Below the pieces are notes generated by a model. That model saw nothing but the letters and a program-made list of their open reading frames with translations. It ran no database searches and was not told the origin of the DNA. This document shows positions 9,865 through 22,687 of a DNA stretch of 64,000 nucleotides, one piece after another. The position numbers were made by a program, and so were the translations under genes. How positions within the stretch are numbered: the stretch's first letter is position 1; every line of letters begins with the position of its first letter. Source of the stretch: Halopseudomonas aestusnigri (lineage in GTDB: Bacteria > Pseudomonadota > Gammaproteobacteria > Pseudomonadales > Pseudomonadaceae); assembly GCF_002197985.1 (NCBI RefSeq), contig NZ_NBYK01000001.1, positions 379,023 to 443,022 on the forward strand, in the 5' to 3' direction.

Positions 9865-10224
9865 GCAGGTTCCCTAGGGTCTTATTTTGGAGCTTACGGG
9901 TGCCGCTGGAGCCCCGTTCTTGAGGCTTTGGAGGTTGTCTCCGGGGAAAGGTTCCGGCTGCAGAGCCTGACAATGACAGGTGCCGCGTTACTCGGCAAGG
10001 GCTGAAAATGACTTCGTTCGGCAGGGTGTGGTAAAGTTCGCGGCCTTGAATGGAATCCGCCCCGATATGCTCATGTTGCTACGTAACGGCGTTACGCCAC
10101 CATAGTTTTGCTCCCCGGCCAGCCTCCGCGCTGCTGACCTTGTGCGCGCTCGCGCACCTTTTCTTGCATGGCTGTCTTGTGGTCATGTCGTGTTTTCGCT
10201 GTTTTTGACAGGCAAGTAATTCCT
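9865..10224. promoter_or_regulatory. 360-bp divergent intergenic region upstream of the SulP gene
   Basis: No gene was found here. The region separates the transglycosylase (minus) from the SulP gene (plus). It holds two perfect inverted repeats: CGTAAC-GGC-GTTACG at 10082-10096, and GTGCGCG-CT-CGCGCAC at 10142-10157 followed by cTTTTcTT. The second resembles a small attenuator or terminator hairpin about 65 bases before the SulP start. The SulP Shine-Dalgarno is weak. A regulatory leader is an inference. Confidence 0.4.
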
Positions 10225-11718
10225 ATGAATCTAATAGAAACCGTCCGCAATGAGTGGTTCTCCAATGTGCGCGGCGATCTGCTGTCCGGGTTGGTTGTTG
10301 CATTGGCGCTGATTCCAGAGGCCATCGCTTTTTCCATCATCGCTGGTGTCGACCCCAAGGTTGGCTTGTACGCCTCGTTCTGCATTGCGGTGGTTATTGC
10401 GTTCACCGGTGGTCGTCCGGGCATGATTTCGGCAGCTACCGGCGCGATGGCTCTGCTGATGGTGACACTGGTCAAGGATCACGGCCTTGAGTATCTGCTG
10501 GCGGCTTCGTTGCTGTGCGGGGTGTTGCAGATCGGCGCCGGCTATCTGCGGCTCGGGTCGCTGATGCGGTTTGTGTCGCGCTCGGTGGTCACCGGTTTCG
10601 TCAACGCGCTGGCCATTCTGATTTTCATGGCTCAGTTGCCGGAACTGACGGGGGGTACCTGGCACGTCTATGCCATGACCGCTGCGGGCCTCGGGGTTAT
10701 CTACCTGTTCCCGCTGCTGCCGCGCGTCGGCAAGGTGATTCCCTCGCCGCTGGTTTGCATTTTGTTGCTGACTGCGGTATCGATCTATCTCGGGCTGGAT
10801 ATTCGCACTGTCAGCGATATGGGCGAGCTGCCCGATACCCTGCCGGTCTTCCTCTGGCCGGACGTGCCACTCAACCTCGATACGCTGATGATCATTCTGC
10901 CGTACTCTGCCGCGATGGCGGTGGTTGGGCTGCTTGAGTCGATGATGACTGCCACGATTGTCGACGATCTGACCGATACCAGTAGCGACAAGAACCGTGA
11001 GTGCAAGGGCCAGGGGGTAGCGAATATCGCATCGGGCCTGCTTGGCGGCATGGCGGGATGCGCCATGATCGGTCAGTCGGTGATCAATGTGAAGTCCGGT
11101 GGTCGTACTCGACTGTCCTGTTTGGTTGCAGGCATCGTGCTGCTGGTGCTGGTGGTGTTCGCCAGCGACTGGGTTGGTCAGATTCCCATGGCGGCGCTGG
11201 TGGCGGTGATGATCATGGTGTCGATCGGTACCTTCAGCTGGGACTCGATCCGCAACCTGCGTCACCACCCGTTGTCGACCAACCTGGTCATGCTGGCCAC
11301 CGTATCAGTGGTGGTGGCGACCCATAACCTGGCCTATGGCGTGTTTGTCGGCGTGCTGCTGGCGGCTATGTTTTTCGCCAACAAGATTGGTCATTACCTG
11401 CATATCGGCAGCGTGCTGAGCGCCGATGGCGAAGAGCGTCGCTACGAGGTGGTGGGCCAGGTGTTTTTCAGTTCTGCGGACAAGTTTGCTGCGGGCTTTG
11501 ATTTCAGGGAAGCGCTTGATAGGGTGGTGATTGACCTGAGTCGCGCCCACTTCTGGGATATCACCGCCGTGGGTGCACTGGACAAGGTCGTCATCAAGTT
11601 CCGCCGGGAGGGTACAGCGGTTGAGGTCATCGGCCTGAATGAGGCCAGCGCCACGATTGTGGATCGGTTTGGCGTGCATGACAAACCTGATGCGGTAGAC
11701 CACATCGGCGGTCACTGA
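10225..11718 (+). CDS. SulP family inorganic anion transporter with STAS domain
   Basis: 497 aa SLC26/SulP transporter. It has about 10-14 membrane segments, the N-terminal [20 protein letters not shown] signature and a cytoplasmic STAS domain from about residue 410 to the end. Family members carry sulfate, bicarbonate or other anions, and the substrate cannot be told here. I chose the ATG at 10225 because the residues that follow ([20 protein letters not shown]) match the usual SulP N-terminus, whereas the longer reading begins with an unconserved leader. A universal stress protein gene follows 14 bases later, so the two are probably one operon. Confidence 0.9.
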   Translation: MNLIETVRNEWFSNVRGDLLSGLVVALALIPEAIAFSIIAGVDPKVGLYASFCIAVVIAFTGGRPGMISAATGAMALLMVTLVKDHGLEYLLAASLLCGVLQIGAGYLRLGSLMRFVSRSVVTGFVNALAILIFMAQLPELTGGTWHVYAMTAAGLGVIYLFPLLPRVGKVIPSPLVCILLLTAVSIYLGLDIRTVSDMGELPDTLPVFLWPDVPLNLDTLMIILPYSAAMAVVGLLESMMTATIVDDLTDTSSDKNRECKGQGVANIASGLLGGMAGCAMIGQSVINVKSGGRTRLSCLVAGIVLLVLVVFASDWVGQIPMAALVAVMIMVSIGTFSWDSIRNLRHHPLSTNLVMLATVSVVVATHNLAYGVFVGVLLAAMFFANKIGHYLHIGSVLSADGEERRYEVVGQVFFSSADKFAAGFDFREALDRVVIDLSRAHFWDITAVGALDKVVIKFRREGTAVEVIGLNEASATIVDRFGVHDKPDAVDHIGGH

Positions 11719-11732
11719 AAGCAACGGAGAGC

Positions 11733-12596
11733 ATGATGAACGAACCACAGGTACTGGCCTGCATCGATGGCTCCGCATCCAGCGAGGCGGTCTGCGATTA
11801 TGCCGCCTGGGCCAGCTTGCGCCTGTCCGCGCCGCTGACCTTGCTGCATGTATTGGAGCCCAGCGTCGGCGCATCGCCTGCCGACCTGTCCGGCAGCATC
11901 GGACTGGGTAGTCGCGAGCATCTGCTGAGCGAGCTGGCGGAGCTGGACGAACGACGAGCACGCCTGCTGCGCGAACAGGGCAAGCTGATGCTCGATGCTG
12001 CGACAGCCCGGGTGCGCGCAGACGGAGTGGCAGAACCCACTCTGCGGCAGCGCCGCGGGCGCCTGGTCGACACCCTGCAGGAGCTGGAAAGCTATATCCG
12101 GTTGCTGGTGGTTGGGCGACAGGGTGAAGCCGGCGGCTCGGCAGCGAGCCAGGTTGGCAGTCAGCTGGAAAGCGTAATTCGCACCATGCATCGGCCGGTA
12201 CTGGTCTCTACCGGCGTATTCCGCTCGCCGCAGCGCGTGCTGGTGGCCTTCGATAACAGCCCAAGTGTTCGCAAGGGACTGGACCTGCTGTTGCAGAGTC
12301 CCTTGTTGGCCGGTCTGGCGATGCACCTGCTGATGGTCGGTGCCGATACTGCTGACGCGCGGGAGGCTCTTGAGTCCGCCCGCTTGCAGCTGCAGCAGGC
12401 AGGCGTCACGGCAACGGCCGAGATCCGCGCTGGCGCAGAGGTGGACTCGATACTTTTGGCCTGTCAGCGCGAGCAGGCAATGGATCTGATCGTCATGGGG
12501 GCCTACGGCCATTCGCCCATTCGCCGGTTTCTGGTCGGCAGCACGACCACGTCCATGCTCCGCCATGCCGAGTGCCCGTTGCTGCTGCTGCGCTGA
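11733..12596 (+). CDS. tandem universal stress protein (UspA) family protein
   Basis: 287 aa with two Usp domains (about 1-145 and 155-287). The C-terminal domain keeps the ATP-binding pattern G-2x-G-9x-G-S (GAYGHSPIRRFLVGST). The N-terminal domain has a looser version, so only the second half may bind nucleotide. A GGAGAG lies just before the start. The gene directly follows the SulP transporter, and Usp proteins placed next to SulP genes may modulate transport, though that is inference. It converges with holA. Confidence 0.88.
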   Translation: MMNEPQVLACIDGSASSEAVCDYAAWASLRLSAPLTLLHVLEPSVGASPADLSGSIGLGSREHLLSELAELDERRARLLREQGKLMLDAATARVRADGVAEPTLRQRRGRLVDTLQELESYIRLLVVGRQGEAGGSAASQVGSQLESVIRTMHRPVLVSTGVFRSPQRVLVAFDNSPSVRKGLDLLLQSPLLAGLAMHLLMVGADTADAREALESARLQLQQAGVTATAEIRAGAEVDSILLACQREQAMDLIVMGAYGHSPIRRFLVGSTTTSMLRHAECPLLLLR

Positions 12597-12607
12597 CCGC
12601 CCCTGAC

Positions 12608-13636
12608 TCAGAGCGCCAGACGCGCGCCCGAGGCCTCGACCAGAATCCGTGCCAGGCCATCCCAAGGCGAACCCGGTGCCTGGCCCTTGATCTGCTCGTC
12701 CACGGTTTGGGCATCACCCAGCCAGCGTTCCCAGGCCATCGCCGGATGGCGTTGCAGTGCCGCGCGGAGCAAGGGTTTGCGCTTATCCCAGACCGGCGGA
12801 CGCTGGCTGGCGAATACCTTGTCCAGCGGAATACCGCGGCTGTGCTGCTGTGCCATATCGGCCAGGGCCCGCAGTTCACGGCTCACAGCCCAGAGAATCA
12901 CCGGAGCCTCGACCCCTTCGCCGCGCAGGCCATGAAGCATGCGCAGGGCATGTTCCGGCTGCCCCTGCAGCATGGCGTCGCTGAGGTTGAAAACGTCGAA
13001 GCGGGCGCTGTCGGCAACAACCTGCTGCACCGTCTCCAGGGTCAGCTGGCCCTGCGGGCAGTAGAGTTTCAGCTTCTCGATTTCCTGCGCTGCCGCCAGC
13101 AGATTGCCTTCCACCCGCGCGCAGAGCAGGTCGATCGCCTCGGGGCCAGCCTGCAGGCCGGCGGCAAGCAGGCGCTCGCGAATCCAGTTGGGTAATTGGG
13201 CAGGCTCAATCGGCCAGATCTGGACGAACCGGCTGTCAGCGTGTTCGATCAGGGTTTTTGCCCACTTGCTGCGCTGGGTCGTGCCATCGAGCTTGGGCAG
13301 ACTGATCAGCAGGGTAGTGTCTTCGGCCGGTTGTTCCAGATAGGCCAGTAACGCCTTTGCTCCGGCGTCACCCGGTTTGCCCGAGGGAATGCGCAGTTCG
13401 AGCAAGCGCTTCTGGGCAAACAGCGAGAGGCTGTGGCTGGCTTCGTACAGCTGGGACCAGTCGAAGCTGCGGTCCACATCAAAAACCTGGCGCTCCTCGC
13501 TGCCGGCGTTGCGGCAGGCCTGGCGAATCAGGTCGCAGGCCTCGCCACAGAGCAGCGGATCATCACCGCTGACAACGTAGACGGCGCCCAGCTCGTCCCT
13601 GAGCTGCTTGCCCAGCTGGGGGGCGTTGAGCTTCAT
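12608..13636 (-). CDS. holA: DNA polymerase III delta subunit
   Basis: 342 aa clamp-loader delta subunit, which opens the beta sliding clamp. The N-terminal segment YVVSGDDPLLCGEACDLIRQ matches the usual HolA beginning. The rest shows the AAA+-like fold without a Walker A motif, as expected for delta. The length is normal. It is the last gene of a leuS-lptE-holA run, with 7 bases between it and lptE. Confidence 0.95.
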   Translation of the reverse strand: MKLNAPQLGKQLRDELGAVYVVSGDDPLLCGEACDLIRQACRNAGSEERQVFDVDRSFDWSQLYEASHSLSLFAQKRLLELRIPSGKPGDAGAKALLAYLEQPAEDTTLLISLPKLDGTTQRSKWAKTLIEHADSRFVQIWPIEPAQLPNWIRERLLAAGLQAGPEAIDLLCARVEGNLLAAAQEIEKLKLYCPQGQLTLETVQQVVADSARFDVFNLSDAMLQGQPEHALRMLHGLRGEGVEAPVILWAVSRELRALADMAQQHSRGIPLDKVFASQRPPVWDKRKPLLRAALQRHPAMAWERWLGDAQTVDEQIKGQAPGSPWDGLARILVEASGARLAL

Positions 13637-13643
13637 TACCTGC

Positions 13644-14189
13644 TCAGTTGCCCTGCTGGTCGAGACGCGATTCGCGGCTGGAAAGGTCGCCTTCGCTGAT
13701 ACTGGAGAGACGGAACAGCAATTGGCGAGTGAGGTCCTGACGCATTTCCCGGCGCAGCAGCTCCTCTTCCTCGGTGGTACCGATGATGTTGTCCTTGTCG
13801 TTGACGTAAATACGGCGTGTGGCCAGGGTTTCCGGACCGATCAGCGGGCGACCCTGACGGTCGGCGATCTGGAAGGTCAGGTTGCTGGTCAGCTCGTATT
13901 CTGCCGGAGTCGAGCTGCTGGTATAGCTTACTGCTCTGCGCTCCTGACCTTCGTTCAGCAGTTGCAGCCGGTAGGCTGCGGTCGGCGTGACCTGGACCCC
14001 GTCCACTTCCAGTGCCTCAAGCACTTGCTGATAGGTTCGGCCGTAGCGGTTTTGCGCCGTTACATCGAGTTGGGTCAGCTCGACGCTGTCGACACCGGTG
14101 CCGCGCAGGTGAAACCCGCAGCCGGAGGCGAGCAGGGTGGCGCCGAGAACGGCGCAGCTGAGCAGCAGGCGGGGGGTGGTCAGTGACAT
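13644..14189 (-). CDS. lptE: LPS-assembly lipoprotein LptE
   Basis: 181 aa outer-membrane lipoprotein that plugs the LptD barrel in lipopolysaccharide export. The signal peptide ends in LLASGC, and the mature protein begins CGFHLRGTG, the LptE hallmark. The ATG at 14189 has GGAGA 7 bases upstream, which decides it over a farther start at 14207. It lies between leuS and holA as in other gammaproteobacteria. Confidence 0.94.
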   Translation of the reverse strand: MSLTTPRLLLSCAVLGATLLASGCGFHLRGTGVDSVELTQLDVTAQNRYGRTYQQVLEALEVDGVQVTPTAAYRLQLLNEGQERRAVSYTSSSTPAEYELTSNLTFQIADRQGRPLIGPETLATRRIYVNDKDNIIGTTEEEELLRREMRQDLTRQLLFRLSSISEGDLSSRESRLDQQGN

Positions 14190-14209
14190 CTTGGCTCTCC
14201 GTTGCAAAA

Positions 14210-16945
<2,736 letters not shown>

Positions 16946-17002
16946 CTAGGTGGGAAGGCAGGTCACCGGGGCTTGCTCCAGGCTACTGCGGGAGGGTGCG
17001 AG

Positions 17003-17269
17003 ATGTGTGGCGGATTGCCTTCGGTGGTGGCTCGACAGCCACAGGACAGTGCCTATGGTCGTCTGTTGAGACGGCTGGACCAGGCGCTGGATATGGCGCA
17101 CACCCGGCAATGGCTCAGTGGCTATCCGGAATTGCCGAGTGAACTCGAGCTGCAGGGGCTGAGCCCCGAGGAGATGGCGCTGCTGCAGCAGATTCTGGTC
17201 GCCATCTCCACTCGCACGCCGCTACCGGGCGTGACGCCGGCGCCAGGCAACGGGCAGCAGTATTGCTAG
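17003..17269 (+). CDS. small hypothetical protein between leuS and lnt
   Basis: 88 aa, soluble and of unknown function. The middle is helical and leucine-rich (YGRLLRRLDQALDMAH, SPEEMALLQQILVAIS). The ATG at 17003 has GGAGG 7 bases upstream (16991-16995), which supports a real gene. The last 48 bases overlap the 3' end of lnt on the other strand, so the two are convergent and overlapping. I do not recognise a family. P. aeruginosa also has small hypothetical genes at this position. Confidence 0.65.
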   Translation: MCGGLPSVVARQPQDSAYGRLLRRLDQALDMAHTRQWLSGYPELPSELELQGLSPEEMALLQQILVAISTRTPLPGVTPAPGNGQQYC

Positions 17270-18742
17270 TGCCATAACGATCAGCGGCCAACTGCGCCAG
17301 CGCAGATAGGGCGTTTGCCCTTGCATGGGCTGCACCTCGCCGATCAATACCTCCTGCTGAAACTGCGCAATCCGCTGGCGAATGATGCCGCGCGGATCGA
17401 TCAGCGCGGTCACGCCATTATTGGTCGCACGGATCATCCAGCGCTGGCTTTCGATAGCGCGCATCTGCGCCATCTGCAGGTGCTGGAGCGGGCCGATGGA
17501 AGAGCCGAACCAGCTGTCGTTGCTGATAGTGATCAACAGGTCGCTCCGGGCGGCGAGCTTGGCGGCAAAATCGGGGTAGACCGCTTCGTAGCAGATCAGT
17601 GGAGCCAGTTGGTAACCGGCGGCCTGCAGCGGCGGCTGATCGGCCGGGCCGCGACTGAAGCTGGACATCGGCAGGTTGAAAAAGTCGATCAGGCCGCGCA
17701 GCAGGCTTTCCAGTGGCACGTACTCGCCAAAGGGTACCAGCTTCTGTTTCAGGTACTGGCTGCGGGGCTCGCTGCCACCAACCATGATGCCATTGTAGAT
17801 GCGCATGCCATGCTCATCGTGGGTATCGACCGGGATGCCGGTGATGAGGGTGCGGCCTTGTTGCGCCAGATTGGCGGCGATGCCATCGACGAAGTACAGC
17901 GATTGGCTCTGCAGGACCGGTACCGCGGTTTCCGGCCAGACCACCAGATCGGTTGGCGGTTGGGCGTAGGTCAGGTCACGGTACAGTTCCAGTGTGTGGG
18001 TAATGTAGGCCGGGTCCCACTTGTTGGCCTGCTCGATGTTGGCCTGCACCAGATTGACGCTCAGGCGCTTGCCGACTGGCCGGGTCCAGTCGACGTATTG
18101 CAGCAGCAGGCCGCCGCCCCAGAACAAGCCGACCAGGGCAGCAACGGCCGCCGCCTGCAGCGGGCGTCGCAGCAGACGCCACTCGGTCAACAGGCAGGCG
18201 CTCAGCACTGATATCACGCCGAGCAGCCAGACGCCGCCAATCGGCGCCCAGCCGGCCAGCGCGCTGTGGGTGTGCGCATAGCCGTGATAGAGCCAGGGGA
18301 AGCCTGTGAGGAACCAGCTGCGGAACATTTCCTGGGCAAACCACAGCAGGGCGAAACACAGGCTGGCGAGCCACGGGCCCTGCGGGCGCAGAAAACGCAC
18401 CCACAGCCAGGCCATCAGTGCAAAGAAGCAAGCCAGTCCCAGTTCCAGTCCGCCGGTCAGCAAGGCGGCCAGCGGCGGTGAGGCATTGCCGTGGACGTGG
18501 ATGCTGATATAGATCCAGGAAACGCCGGAGACGAACAGCCCCAGCCCCCAGGCGCCACCGCGCAGGGCGGCCTGCTTTGGCGTGACGTCCTTCAACCCCT
18601 GATACAGCAGGGCCACCGAGAGCATGCCCAGCGGCCAGATGTTGTAGGGGGCAAAGGAGAGGGTGCTGAGCGCGCCGGCGACCAGCGCGATCAGGTGGCC
18701 GACAAGGCCGGGGCCGCGCAGGCGGCTGAGCAGGGCATGCAT
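17222..18742 (-). CDS. lnt: apolipoprotein N-acyltransferase
   Basis: 506 aa inner-membrane enzyme that adds the third acyl chain to lipoproteins. Six or more N-terminal membrane segments are followed by a nitrilase-type domain. The catalytic triad is in place: Glu in VVWPETAVPV, Lys in KQKLVPFGEYVP and Cys in LICYEAVYPD. An AAGGA lies 8 bases before the ATG. It ends the miaB-phoH-ybeY-corC-lnt run. Confidence 0.96.
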   Translation of the reverse strand: MHALLSRLRGPGLVGHLIALVAGALSTLSFAPYNIWPLGMLSVALLYQGLKDVTPKQAALRGGAWGLGLFVSGVSWIYISIHVHGNASPPLAALLTGGLELGLACFFALMAWLWVRFLRPQGPWLASLCFALLWFAQEMFRSWFLTGFPWLYHGYAHTHSALAGWAPIGGVWLLGVISVLSACLLTEWRLLRRPLQAAAVAALVGLFWGGGLLLQYVDWTRPVGKRLSVNLVQANIEQANKWDPAYITHTLELYRDLTYAQPPTDLVVWPETAVPVLQSQSLYFVDGIAANLAQQGRTLITGIPVDTHDEHGMRIYNGIMVGGSEPRSQYLKQKLVPFGEYVPLESLLRGLIDFFNLPMSSFSRGPADQPPLQAAGYQLAPLICYEAVYPDFAAKLAARSDLLITISNDSWFGSSIGPLQHLQMAQMRAIESQRWMIRATNNGVTALIDPRGIIRQRIAQFQQEVLIGEVQPMQGQTPYLRWRSWPLIVMALAILLPVAWRRRHAR

Positions 18743-18765
18743 GGAGATGTCCTTATCGGTGCCGG

Positions 18766-19605
18766 CTAGCGGTTGACCAGGGTGACGCGCAGCAGATGAA
18801 CCCGGCGGCTGTCGGCGTTCAGCACGCGAACCCGGAAACCGTCCAGCTCGACCACTTCATTGCGTTTGGGCAGATGGCCGAAGGCGTTCATGACCAGCCC
18901 GCCAACGGTATCGAACTCTTCGTCGGAGAACTCGGTTTCGAAGTGTTCGTTGAACTCCTCGATGGGGGTCAGGCCCTTGACCAGATAATCACCACTGGGC
19001 AGCGGTTTGATCTGGCTGTCCTCGTCAACATCATGCTCGTCTTCGATGTCGCCGACGATCTGCTCCAGCACGTCTTCGATGGTTACCAGGCCGGATACGC
19101 CGCCGTATTCATCGATGACAATGGCCATGTGATTGCGGGTGGCACGGAACTCCTTGAGCAGCACGTTGAGACGCTTGGATTCCGGTACAAAGGTCGCGGA
19201 ACGCAGGATGTCCTTGATGTTGAAGCGCTCGGTGTTCTCTTCCAGCAGCAGCGGCAGCAGGTCCTTGGCGAGCAGAATGCCGAGCACATCATCGACGTTC
19301 TCGCCGATGACCGGAAAGCGCGAGTGGGCGGCTTCGATCACTGCGGGCAGAAATTCGCGCGGACTGTGGCTTGCCTTGATGGTAGTCATCTGCGAGCGCG
19401 GCACCATAATGTCGCGGACCTGCATGTCCGACACCTGGAGCGCACCTTCGATGATCGACAGGGCCTCGATATCCAGAACCTCGTTACTGTGCGCCTCGCG
19501 CAGCAGCTCGAGCAGTTCCTGGCGGTTCTTGGGTTCATGGACAAAAGCCTGGACCAGTTTATCCAGCCACGACTTATGCCCGTTGGTCGATCGATCTTCG
19601 CTCAT
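18766..19605 (-). CDS. corC: CorC-type CBS domain protein (magnesium/cobalt efflux or membrane maintenance)
   Basis: 279 aa cytoplasmic protein with a CBS pair (about residues 60-190) and a C-terminal CorC_HlyC domain (about 200-279). This is the YbeX/CorC form without the membrane CNNM domain. Named for magnesium and cobalt efflux, it is better linked to ribosome and membrane homeostasis together with YbeY and YbeZ. It lies between ybeY and lnt in the conserved order. Confidence 0.93.
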   Translation of the reverse strand: MSEDRSTNGHKSWLDKLVQAFVHEPKNRQELLELLREAHSNEVLDIEALSIIEGALQVSDMQVRDIMVPRSQMTTIKASHSPREFLPAVIEAAHSRFPVIGENVDDVLGILLAKDLLPLLLEENTERFNIKDILRSATFVPESKRLNVLLKEFRATRNHMAIVIDEYGGVSGLVTIEDVLEQIVGDIEDEHDVDEDSQIKPLPSGDYLVKGLTPIEEFNEHFETEFSDEEFDTVGGLVMNAFGHLPKRNEVVELDGFRVRVLNADSRRVHLLRVTLVNR

Positions 19606-19611
19606 TGGTCC

Positions 19612-20070
19612 TTACTCATCATCTTCAAGGTAGGGGTCGGCTATGCCGAGTTCTGCCAGCAATTCCCGTTCCAGGGCTTCCATCTCTTCTGCATCGGCGT
19701 CTTCGATGTGATCGTAGCCGAGCAGGTGCAGGCAGCCGTGGATGACCATGTGCGCCCAGTGCGCGAGCAGGGGTTTGCCCTGCTCGTCAGCTTCACGGGC
19801 GACTACGGGGGCGCAGATCACCAGGTCGCCAAGCAACGGCAGGTCAAGTTCGGGGGGCAGGTCGGCAGGAAAGGACAATACGTTGGTGGCGTAGTCCTTG
19901 CCGCGATAGGTGCTGTTCAGCTGGCGGCCCTCATCGGCGTCCACCAGACGGATGGTCAGTTCTCGGTCGGTGCCGGTACCCAGGGCCAGCCCGACCCAGC
20001 GTATGAAGCTGTCGTCGTCGGGCTGATCGGGTGCGCTGGAGGCGCGCTGAATGTCGAGCTCAATGCTCAT
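19612..20070 (-). CDS. ybeY: endoribonuclease YbeY
   Basis: 152 aa zinc-dependent RNase involved in 16S rRNA 3' maturation and ribosome quality control. The metal-binding motif [11 protein letters not shown] is intact. The ATG at 20070 has AAGGAG 7 bases upstream and lies inside the end of phoH (11-base overlap), pointing to coupled translation. The longer in-frame start at 20199 lies wholly in phoH and was rejected. Confidence 0.95.
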   Translation of the reverse strand: MSIELDIQRASSAPDQPDDDSFIRWVGLALGTGTDRELTIRLVDADEGRQLNSTYRGKDYATNVLSFPADLPPELDLPLLGDLVICAPVVAREADEQGKPLLAHWAHMVIHGCLHLLGYDHIEDADAEEMEALERELLAELGIADPYLEDDE

Positions 20071-21073
20071 TGCGGCGCTCCTTGCGGGCTGCTTCCTGCA
20101 GCGCGTCGAAGCGGTCGTAGGCCTCGACGATACGCTGGACCAGCGGGTGGCGCACCACGTCCTTGGACTCGAAGTGGGTGAAGCCAATGCCCTTGACATC
20201 TTTCAGCACTTCGGTGACGTGGGCCAGGCCCGAGCGGGTGCCGCGGGGCAGGTCGACCTGGGTAATGTCGCCGGTGATCACCGCGGTCGAGCCGAAGCCG
20301 ATACGGGTCAGGAACATCTTCATCTGTTCCAGTGTGGTGTTCTGCGACTCGTCGAGAATGATGAAGCTGTTGTTCAGGGTACGGCCACGCATGTACGCCA
20401 GCGGCGCGATCTCGATCACCTGCTTTTCGATCAGCTTGGCAACCTGCTCAAACCCGAGCATCTCGTACAGGGCGTCGTAGAGCGGGCGCAGGTAGGGGTC
20501 GATTTTCTGCGCCAGGTCACCGGGCAAAAAACCCAGCTTCTCGCCGGCTTCTACCGCCGGACGTACCAGCAGGATGCGCCGAATCTGCTCGCGCTCCAGT
20601 GCATCGACCGCGCAGGCCACCGCCAGATAGGTCTTGCCGGTGCCGGCCGGGCCGATGCCGAAGTTGATGTCATGCTCCAGAATCGAGCGCACGTACTTCT
20701 GCTGATTCGGGCCGCGCGGCTGGATGCTCATCTTGCGCGTGCGCAGGATTACCGGCTTGTGGTCTTCACCATTGCTGAGGCTTTCGCCCAGGCTTTCCAG
20801 TCCCGATTCCTGCAGATACAGGTGCACGGTATCCGGGCTCAGGTCATCGGTATTGCGGGTTTCGCGATACAGCTGACGCAGCACGGCTTCGGCAGAGCGG
20901 GTCAGGGAATCGTCGCCAATCAGCTCGAAGTGGTTGCCGCGGTTGCGGACTTCGATGCCGAGGCGTTGTTCGATCAGGCGGAGATTTTCATCGAACTGGC
21001 CGCAAAGGCTGGCGAAGCGGCGGGGGTCGACAGGTTCGATACTGAAGCGATGGATATGCTGGGGCGCGTTCAA
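20060..21073 (-). CDS. ybeZ: PhoH family ATPase (YbeZ)
   Basis: About 337 aa P-loop NTPase of the PhoH-like family, a functional partner of YbeY. Walker A is [12 protein letters not shown] and Walker B-type [10 protein letters not shown] follows. The frame has no ATG at the 5' end. A TTG at 21073 gives [10 protein letters not shown], matching the start I recall for pseudomonad homologues (MNAP...HRF). A GTG at 21112 is the alternative. I favour TTG on similarity alone. Confidence 0.92.
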   Translation of the reverse strand: MNAPQHIHRFSIEPVDPRRFASLCGQFDENLRLIEQRLGIEVRNRGNHFELIGDDSLTRSAEAVLRQLYRETRNTDDLSPDTVHLYLQESGLESLGESLSNGEDHKPVILRTRKMSIQPRGPNQQKYVRSILEHDINFGIGPAGTGKTYLAVACAVDALEREQIRRILLVRPAVEAGEKLGFLPGDLAQKIDPYLRPLYDALYEMLGFEQVAKLIEKQVIEIAPLAYMRGRTLNNSFIILDESQNTTLEQMKMFLTRIGFGSTAVITGDITQVDLPRGTRSGLAHVTEVLKDVKGIGFTHFESKDVVRHPLVQRIVEAYDRFDALQEAARKERRNEH

Positions 21074-21218
21074 AATGGTCCGTTGGTCGCCATATGGCAC
21101 TGAGAAGCGCACAGGATAGCGCGCAAATATCCCGCTGCAAAGACCCGCCTATCCATACCTGTCACTGGGTTATCAGCACAACGGTGGCGGTTTTGCAGCG
21201 GGGGCGGGGCACACCTGC

Positions 21219-22544
21219 TCAGTGTGCCGTGTTGCTGATCAGGGTCCCGCGCAGTGAGTGCGGCAGCGCTTCTTCGATCCGGACGTCGACGAACTGGCCG
21301 ATCAGGCCGGGGTTGTCGCAGCGGAAATTGACCACCCGGTTGTGCTCGGTGCGGCCCTGCAGCATGCCCGGGTCCTTCTTCGAGAAGTCGCTGACCAGAA
21401 TGCGCTGGGTAGTGCCGACCATGCGGCGGCTGTTCTCGAAGCCCTGCTGGTTCAGGCGTGCCTGAAGAATCTGCAGGCGCTGCTTCTTGGTCTCCATTGG
21501 CGTGTCATCATTCAGATCGGCCGCCGGCGTGCCGGGACGGGCGCTATAGATGAACGAGTAGGAGAAATCGAAGCCGACGTCCTCAACCAGTTTCATGGTC
21601 TGCTCGAAATCACGGTCGGTTTCACCCGGGAAGCCGATAATGAAGTCCGAGCTGAGGATAATATCCGGCACCGCGGCTTTCAGCTTGCGGATGCGCGACT
21701 TGTATTCCAGCGCGGTGTGGTTGCGCTTCATCGCCGCCAGTACCCGGTCGGAACCCGATTGCACCGGCAGATGCAGGTACTTCACCAGTTTCGGAATCTC
21801 GGCGTGGGCCTGAATGATGGCGTCGGAAAATTCCAGCGGGTGGCTGGTGGTGTAGCGAATGCGCTCAATCCCGTCGATCGCCGCCACGGCGTGCAGCAGG
21901 TCGGCAAAGTCGGTACCGTCAAAACGGTAGCCATTGACGTTCTGACCCAGCAGGGTGACTTCCTTGACGCCGTTCTCGGCCAGGTGAACGATCTCGGCCA
22001 GCACGTCGGCCAGTGGGCGGCTGACTTCCTCGCCACGGGTGTAGGGCACCACGCAGAAGCTGCAGTACTTGCTGCAGCCTTCCATGATCGATACGAAGGC
22101 CGTCGGGCCGTCTACGCGCGGCTCGGGCAGGGCGTCGAACTTCTCGATCTCGGGGAAGCTGACATCCACCTGCGGCTGCTGGGTGGTGCGCGCGGCGTTG
22201 ATCATCTCAGGCAGGCGGTGCAGAGTCTGCGGGCCGAAGACGACGTCAACGTAGGAGGCGCGATCGCGGATGGCGGTACCTTCCTGGCTGGCGACGCAGC
22301 CGCCAACGCCGATGATCAGCTCCGGGTTCTTCTCTTTAAGCGGGCGCCAGCGGCCCAGCTCGGAGAAAACCTTTTCCTGAGCTTTTTCACGGATCGAGCA
22401 GGTGTTGAGCAGGATGACATCCGCCTCATCGGGGTTGTCGGTCAGCTCCATTGCCTGATGTTCGCCGAGCAGGTCTGCCATGCGCGAGCTGTCATACTCG
22501 TTCATCTGGCAACCGTGGGTCTGAATAAAGAGTTTCTTGGCCAT
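21219..22544 (-). CDS. miaB: tRNA-2-methylthio-N6-dimethylallyladenosine synthase MiaB
   Basis: 441 aa radical-SAM methylthiotransferase that modifies i6A37 of tRNAs. The N-terminal UPF0004 domain carries three cysteines ([29 protein letters not shown]). The radical-SAM cluster is CSKYCSFC, and a C-terminal TRAM domain follows. It is the first gene of the miaB-phoH-ybeY-corC-lnt run, separated from phoH by about 145 bases. Confidence 0.97.
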   Translation of the reverse strand: MAKKLFIQTHGCQMNEYDSSRMADLLGEHQAMELTDNPDEADVILLNTCSIREKAQEKVFSELGRWRPLKEKNPELIIGVGGCVASQEGTAIRDRASYVDVVFGPQTLHRLPEMINAARTTQQPQVDVSFPEIEKFDALPEPRVDGPTAFVSIMEGCSKYCSFCVVPYTRGEEVSRPLADVLAEIVHLAENGVKEVTLLGQNVNGYRFDGTDFADLLHAVAAIDGIERIRYTTSHPLEFSDAIIQAHAEIPKLVKYLHLPVQSGSDRVLAAMKRNHTALEYKSRIRKLKAAVPDIILSSDFIIGFPGETDRDFEQTMKLVEDVGFDFSYSFIYSARPGTPAADLNDDTPMETKKQRLQILQARLNQQGFENSRRMVGTTQRILVSDFSKKDPGMLQGRTEHNRVVNFRCDNPGLIGQFVDVRIEEALPHSLRGTLISNTAH

Positions 22545-22579
22545 GGGATTGTGCTGGGGGCTAGCTGGGAAAAGGGGCG

Positions 22580-22620
22580 ATTATACACACATCTGCTTCT
22601 GCCGCCCCCTGTGCTATGAT
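22580..22620. promoter_or_regulatory. divergent -10 elements between miaB and the DUF1820 gene
   Basis: A perfect TATAAT on the minus strand (22585-22580) lies 36 bases before the miaB start. A TATGAT on the plus strand (22615-22620) lies 68 bases before the DUF1820 start. No good -35 is obvious for either, so this is a composition-based call. Confidence 0.4.
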
Positions 22621-22687
22621 GCGCGCCCGCCGAGCGGCTGATGCCACGGTGTCCTTCCACGTTTTTCAAGGTGTTGATCAACCCGTC

